A DNA stretch of 64,000 nucleotides from DATBVX01 sp963696675. Its GTDB lineage: Bacteria > Pseudomonadota > Gammaproteobacteria > Steroidobacterales > Steroidobacteraceae. The notes beneath the pieces were generated by a model. That model was not told the DNA's origin and did no database searches. It saw only the letters and a program-made list of their open reading frames with translations. Each line of letters opens with the position of its first letter. Position 1 is the stretch's first letter. Made by a program: the position numbers and the translations under genes. Shown piece after piece: positions 63,464-64,000 of this stretch. The stretch lies in the NCBI GenBank assembly GCA_963696675.1, contig CAVOLM010000021.1, positions 62,001-126,000 of the forward strand, in the 5' to 3' direction.

Positions 63464-64000
63464 GTGTGGCAGTTTTTCAGGCGCATGTTCGGCAGCCGTA
63501 ATCAGCGGCTGCTCAAGTCCTATAGCCGATGGGTCGAGCAGGCGAACGCGCTCGAGCCGGCCATCCAGGCGCTGAGTGATGAGCAGCTGCGCGCGAAGAC
63601 AGAAGAGTTCCGTAAGCGCCTGAGTGAGGGCGCGACGCTCGTCGACCTGTTGCCCGAGGCCTTCGCCTGCGTCCGCGAGGCGTCCCGTCGCACGCTGGGC
63701 ATGCGGCACTTCGATGTGCAGCTCATCGGCGGCATCGTCCTGCACGAAGGCAAGATCGCGGAAATGCGCACCGGTGAGGGCAAGACGCTGGTTGCGACGC
63801 TTCCGGCATACCTCAATGCGCTCGCTGGCAAGGGCGTGCACATCGTCACCGTCAACGAGTATCTCGCCCAGCGCGACGCCGACTGGATGGGGCCCATTTA
63901 CCGCTTCCTGGGGCTCACGGTTGGTGTGATCAAGAACGCGCAGTCCGCGGAAGAAAAGCGCGCGGCGTACGGCGCCGACATCACTTACGGCACCAATAAC
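63464..64000 (+). CDS. secA: Preprotein translocase ATPase SecA (N-terminal 179 residues)
   Basis: Motor of the Sec export pathway, binding SecYEG and preproteins. GTG start at 63464 behind AAGGAAATTCG. The visible part contains VWQFFRRMFGSRNQRLLKSY, LPEAFACVREASRRTLGMRH, HFDVQLIGGIVLHEGKIAEM, Walker A RTGEGKTLVATLPAYLNALA, HIVTVNEYLAQRDADWM and DITYGTNN at the right edge. No indel in the visible part. Confidence 0.97.
   Translation, partial: MWQFFRRMFGSRNQRLLKSYSRWVEQANALEPAIQALSDEQLRAKTEEFRKRLSEGATLVDLLPEAFACVREASRRTLGMRHFDVQLIGGIVLHEGKIAEMRTGEGKTLVATLPAYLNALAGKGVHIVTVNEYLAQRDADWMGPIYRFLGLTVGVIKNAQSAEEKRAAYGADITYGTNN

Noticed and set aside
1..64000. CRISPR arrays, tRNA/rRNA genes, prophage, toxin-antitoxin or defence systems
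   Set aside because: No regularly spaced repeats, no RNA genes other than rnpB and the riboswitches, and no transposase, integrase or defence-protein motifs were found.

Overview
The window is G+C-rich, gene-dense chromosomal DNA of a gammaproteobacterium. Supporting this are the gene orders mraZ...ftsZ-lpxC-[dciA]-M23-secA, lptCAB-rpoN-hpf-rapZ, petABC-sspAB and yraN-lpoA/rsmI, plus a class A RNase P RNA. A pyrophosphate-type phosphofructokinase beside adk and a tkt-gap-pgk-pyk operon recall Xanthomonadales/Nevskiales/Steroidobacterales relatives; that placement is inference. There are no tRNA or rRNA genes, CRISPR arrays, prophages or transposase genes. Almost everything is housekeeping; the accessory part is a small glycan/unknown-function section at about 6-11 kb.

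Layout. 1-6 kb: pfp (partial), adk with an odd basic tail, rnd, mpl, ubiX, a LON-domain protein and a small helix-turn-helix-like protein. 6-11 kb: three glycosyltransferase-type genes on the minus strand, facing a macrodomain, a GT-B enzyme and a rubredoxin on the plus strand. 11-16 kb: a TraB/GumN protein, cpdA, and metK-ahcY with an S-adenosylhomocysteine riboswitch. 16-26 kb: the tkt-gap-pgk-pyk-acylase operon, a periplasmic peroxiredoxin and a patatin. 26-32 kb (minus strand): kdsD-kdsC-lptC-lptA-lptB-rpoN-hpf-rapZ, covering Kdo supply, LPS transport, sigma-54 and cell-envelope regulation. 32-39 kb: ibaG-murA, degS, petABC, sspAB. 39-43 kb: yraN, lpoA, rsmI, rnpB. 43-61 kb: the complete dcw cluster, led by a promoter and a three-repeat MraZ operator. 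61-64 kb: lpxC, dciA, a cyclic di-GMP riboswitch ahead of an M23 peptidase, and the start of secA.

Functional theme: most genes build or guard the envelope. They make peptidoglycan precursors (murA, murC-F, mraY, murG, ddl), recycle them (mpl), polymerise and divide (ftsI, ftsW, ftsQLAZ, lpoA), make and export LPS (lpxC, kdsC/D, lptABC), and sense stress (degS). The rest is central carbon and energy metabolism.

Key caveat: many essential genes are broken by single-base indels (about 37 by hand reconstruction: 29 insertions and 8 deletions). Nearly all fall exactly at a codon third position. An insertion usually adds a second base that would itself be a synonymous third base; a deletion drops a third base. 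After correction every affected dcw and lpxC gene returns to its normal family length. I read this as an assembly or consensus artefact at strain-polymorphic sites, not decay or recoding. Indel positions are given in each entry.
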